Origin: an uncultured Paracoccaceae bacterium
GTDB taxonomy: Bacteria > Pseudomonadota > Alphaproteobacteria > Rhodobacterales > Rhodobacteraceae
DNA: 64,000 nt
Assembly (NCBI GenBank): GCA_947503935.1
Contig: CANNFR010000007.1
Coordinates: forward strand, 1 to 64,000
Direction of reading: 5' to 3'
Of the stretch, positions 63,951 through 64,000 are shown piece after piece. The stretch's first letter is position 1, and every line of letters starts with the position of its first letter. The position numbers were made by a program, and so were the translations under genes. The notes under the pieces are model-generated. The model was not told where the DNA came from, made no database searches, and saw only the letters and a list, made by a program, of their open reading frames with translations.

Positions 63951-64000
63951 ATGGCGATCATCGCCAAGATCCGCACACGCTACATCCCGGCTTTCATGGA
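63951..64000 (+). CDS. start of a further gene, cut by the window edge
   Basis: An ATG at 63951 with a GAGG site six bases upstream opens a frame reading MAIIAKIRTRYIPAFM before the sequence ends. Nine bases from the PLDc_N gene, so probably in the same operon. Too short to identify. Confidence 0.5.
   Translation, partial: MAIIAKIRTRYIPAFM

Overview
The window looks like chromosomal DNA of a marine or soil alphaproteobacterium of the order Rhodobacterales (Roseobacter/Rhodobacter type). The evidence is the high GC content, dense operons with many ATGA overlaps, an L-malyl-CoA lyase of the ethylmalonyl-CoA type, an ispA/dxs arrangement, and gene families typical of this group (PRC-barrel, DUF2177, pseudo-receiver and SbtA/SbtB proteins). 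I see no rRNA, tRNA, CRISPR array, insertion sequence or prophage. About 67 protein genes or gene remnants are annotated.

Layout. 0.4-5.3 kb: a TetR repressor and a rightward operon (membrane protein, NmrA-like reductase, MAPEG protein, methyltransferase, SRPBCC protein, alpha/beta hydrolase). Its methyltransferase and hydrolase genes are broken, so the cluster appears to be decaying. 5.7-6.8 kb: two small secreted proteins and a terminator. 7-12.5 kb: D-amino-acid transaminase, malyl-CoA lyase (mcl1), an AraC/GyrI regulator with a DUF1801 protein, a secreted protein with a duplicated Asp/Cys motif, and accA. 12.5-17 kb: flavoprotein, acyltransferase, FtsX, FtsE, and a divergent zinc-ribbon membrane protein. 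17-19.6 kb: AraC regulator facing a Tat-exported aldo/keto reductase. 19.7-24.8 kb: deacetylase-like protein, xseB, ispA, threonine aldolase, dxs (isoprenoid precursor synthesis). 24.8-33.8 kb: lytic-transglycosylase-like lipoprotein, AEC transporter, hspQ, gamma-glutamyltransferase, RsbW/STAS pair, thiolase, msrC, and a cytoplasmic NlpC/P60 plus M17 aminopeptidase pair that fits murein-peptide salvage.

34-36 kb: beta-carbonic anhydrase, SbtA-type bicarbonate permease and SbtB-type PII-like protein, a compact inorganic-carbon module of a kind best known from cyanobacteria. 36-41.4 kb: SRPBCC protein, DUF4139 protein, two convergent ribbon-helix-helix-like proteins that resemble each other, asd and a desaturase. 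41.4-48 kb: galE, then RpiR regulator, solute-binding protein, fused permease, ATPase and histidine phosphatase in one leftward operon. This resembles ferric-iron (FbpABC) transport, but the context suggests a phosphorylated solute as in AfuABC. 48-53.7 kb: RND efflux pump with a divergent TetR and a clear palindromic operator. 53.7-58.7 kb: orphan peptide-type binding protein, SDR plus P1 peptidase, pseudo-receiver facing a cysteine-bearing Crp/Fnr regulator. 58.8-64 kb: topoisomerase IB, host-attachment (baeRF-like) and Tudor-like proteins, TrkH potassium channel, DUF2177, a twin PRC-barrel secreted protein and a PLDc_N mini-membrane protein. Another gene begins at the right edge.

Most of the window is ordinary housekeeping DNA. 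The points most worth following are the CA-SbtA-SbtB module, the two ribbon-helix-helix/relaxase-tail-like paralogues with an inverted repeat over a start codon, the AfuABC-like operon, and the decaying TetR operon with its duplicated operator. All functional statements come from reading motifs and context; no database search was run.
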